Part shown: positions 62,088-64,000 of the stretch, one piece after another
How positions within the stretch are numbered: the first letter of the stretch is position 1
How the letters are laid out: each line of letters begins with the position of its first letter
Assembly (NCBI RefSeq): GCF_964355755.1
Contig: NC_092677.1
Location: forward strand, 23,900,101-23,964,100
From: Antedon mediterranea
Lineage: Eukaryota; Echinodermata; Crinoidea; Comatulida; Antedonidae
Direction of reading: 5' to 3'
DNA length: 64,000 bases
Notes under the pieces: generated by a model
The model's input: the letters and a program-made list of their open reading frames with translations, nothing else
Told to the model about the DNA's origin: nothing
Databases searched by the model: none
Program-made: the position numbers and the translations under genes

Positions 62088-62198
62088 CATTTTTAGTCGC
62101 GTGTAACGTGACTTTATAGCTCGCTATGTCGGTCGGTTGGTCGGTCGGTGAACACTAACTTGAGCACGTGACTGGAGACATGTATATGGCCTTGTTTA
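62088..62198 (+). mobile_element. CGGT-block dispersed repeat, copy 4
   Basis: TTTTTAGTCGCGTGTAACGT, TATAGCTCGCTATG, GGTCGGTTGGTCGGTCGG, GAACACTAACTTGAGCACGT, GACTGGAGACATGTATATGG, CCTTGTTTA. Longest well-aligned copy together with 56755. Confidence 0.65.
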
Positions 62199-62639
62199 AA
62201 AAAAAAATCAAACAAACATGATGATTTACACATAAATGATGTTAATACTATCCGTGACTATTCAACGTATTATTGTTCTAATTTCATTTATCGGTCTTTT
62301 TAAGTTCTCTTATATTTTTATGGAAAAAAAAATGAATTCACACACAATGATGTTTTCAATTGTTAGTGTACATAATAGCCTACATTCTTTTTCAATCATA
62401 CTGTTAGAAATTTTTCAAATTGATTTGATAATTGTTTTATCTCAGGGAATGCTGTTGCGACTTTAGACCGTGATGCCAAATGAATGAAAGTTACTATTCG
62501 TATTGCAATTTGGTTTCAAATTAAGTTTTAAATTTGTATACATTTCATTTGTCTTTTATTTATCTTTTCTTGGTTCTTTGTGTGTCAATCTCTATTGCAG
62601 CTCAAACGTAGCATAGGCCTACTGGGATTGGACATGTGA

Positions 62640-63056
62640 ACTTGATATTAAGAAACACCTCCCATAACTGTTGAATATCAACAGGGGCTGAATTTGAACC
62701 AGAAGACCGGAGTAACCCTCTATTCACGAAAGATGCCCTGGATTCGTTTACTGTACCTCAATTGTAAGATCAGACCTTATACAAATTATACTCCAAATGT
62801 GGTTTTTTTTATCCAATCAGTGCAATAGCAGACCTACTAGATAGTGATGAAGTTCTCTTCTTTTTAGGAATCCTGTCTCTGCGTGGTTTTGTGTGTTGTA
62901 TTTTTCTTGTTCTTTGTACATGTTTGGTAAATTGTATATTTATGGGGACAAAAATTAAAATAAATGAAATGAAAAATGAAAGACTTGTTCTACCACCAGT
63001 ACTATGGTGAGACTTGAACCTGCGCCGATATTTTGAATTTGCGGCCACTTGACTAT
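62640..63056 (-). mobile_element. tRNA-derived SINE, minus strand, interrupted and diverged
   Basis: At 62981-63056 (minus): AAGTGGCCGC (A box), ATCGGCGCAGGTTCAAGTC (B box), ACTGGTGGTAGAACAAGTC. At 62685-62745 the later body block recurs (ACAGGGGCTGAATTTGAACC, then GAGTAACCCTCTATTCACG), matching the copy at 2870-3175. The part between is extra or too diverged to align. Confidence 0.5.
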
Positions 63057-63777
63057 TTAGTATACATATCTTTCAATTTAAAAAAAATACAAAGAATTTA
63101 AATTTCCCCTAAGTTAGTTATGTGGTGATGATTGATAGCAGGCAAAGGCCCATACGTTTTTAAGTAGCGTTTATTGATTACAGATTAAATTGAGCAATAA
63201 TGTAGTAATGAATTTTCCCAATTGATTTTATTTGCACACGTGCATTGTTTGATAATCCGTTTGACTAATGAAACCAAAAGGTATATAGAATGTCGGTTAG
63301 TTGTATTGCATTGCATTCTGCGCACGTGTCAGAACACGAGTCCGTCTATTTACAAATCACTTAATTAATATCAGGGTGATGAAATAGATACATACAAATC
63401 TGATTACTGAACTACCAAAAGAGGGATGTTATCGTCGTATTAGTGCCTTGGTCTAATATTTAACTGATCTTCGTTTGTGAATCTACTTAAAAGATCGTAT
63501 TGGTTACTATATTTGAAAAACTTTTTCTTATAACAGGGGATATAAGTTGCTGAACAACTATTAGTATTGTGTACACATGATTTATCATCAATTATTATAG
63601 CATGTCATTAAATTAATATGGCCTGGAATAATATAAATCGATTATTTTACATTTTGTCTTTAAAAATTCACTTTCTAAACGTTAAATTTGTTCAGGTCTT
63701 TTTGTACTAATTTGTACTGCTGTATGCTAATTTCGCACACTGTAACAACTTTTTTATGTATGTGTTGAAATGAAATT

Positions 63778-63822
63778 TAAAAAAAACAAAAAAAAAACAA
63801 AAAAAAACAAAAAAACTTTTAT
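63778..63822. repeat. (CAAAAAAA)n-type simple repeat
   Basis: Poly-A runs of 7-10 separated by single C, perhaps the tail of a retroposon that ends GTTGAAATGAAATTTAAAA just upstream. Confidence 0.6.
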
Positions 63823-64000
63823 TTTTTTGGGGATACTCATCTCATTGAGAATGTTGCTAGGCTTACCAAGCACTAGTGCTAGTAACATGTTTGCCACGAG
63901 GAGAATTCCTTCTTTTTACAAGCATGTCCGCCGCAACTATCTGTTACGATCTACAAATATCACCAAAGGGAAAAAATCCTTGTTTAGTTTGATTTTCTGT

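Larger units (their letters stand above)
58765..64000. other. FoxQ1 downstream flank, repeat-rich and gene-free
   Basis: Holds three family A MITEs, two CGGT-block repeats and a broken SINE. No coding gene recognised to the end of the window. Confidence 0.45.

Noticed and set aside
1-64000. Third forkhead gene (FoxL1 or FoxC), CRISPR array, viral or bacterial-type system
   Set aside because: No other forkhead motif in any listed frame. The tandem repeats lack the regular unique spacers of a CRISPR array. No viral structural or polymerase genes apart from the LINE remnant.

Overview
This is an AT-rich, intron- and repeat-rich animal nuclear sequence. It contains two forkhead-box (Fox) transcription-factor genes, both on the + strand and about 52 kb apart: FoxF (coding exon 4461-5670, possibly read through to 5711) and FoxQ1 (57503-58570, single exon). 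The forkhead domains place them clearly by sequence. The first has the FoxF-type domain followed by [14 protein letters not shown]. The second has the FoxQ1-type [14 protein letters not shown] and [14 protein letters not shown]. FoxF and FoxQ1 belong to the ancient bilaterian FoxC/FoxF/FoxL1/FoxQ1 cluster, so the window is a piece of that cluster. The proteins, the very AT-rich background, the abundance of the dispersed palindrome TAGGCCTA and the types of SINE and MITE point to a marine deuterostome invertebrate. An echinoderm is my best guess; this is inference, not proof.

Layout. 1-850: a roughly 180-bp tandem repeat broken by a 301-bp foldback element. 851-4460: non-coding DNA upstream of FoxF, with a small foldback, a 28-bp tandem repeat and a reversed tRNA-derived SINE. 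4461-5670: FoxF, with a GTATGT donor at the end of the conserved part. 5671-57340: a gene desert with no forkhead or other convincing coding gene, filled with decayed transposons. These include at least two MITE families flanked by TTAA, a near-perfect 400-bp foldback, long-TIR elements with AAGGCC-type ends, SINE copies, a CR1/L2-like reverse transcriptase remnant and several tandem repeats. An isolated TATA/initiator pair lies at 7168-7197. 57343-58764: the FoxQ1 transcription unit, with TATA box, initiator, a short upstream ORF, the CDS and a poly(A) signal. 58571-64000: more MITE and SINE copies and no gene.

How it fits together. FoxF is a mesodermal/visceral-muscle regulator across bilaterians. 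FoxQ1 is an endodermal/pharyngeal regulator in several deuterostomes and here carries a Groucho-recruiting EH1 motif. Their retained linkage, with a long gene-free interval, is what shared or interleaved cis-regulation would look like, although no individual enhancer can be recognised by eye. I found no CRISPR array, operon, prokaryotic element or novel protein system.
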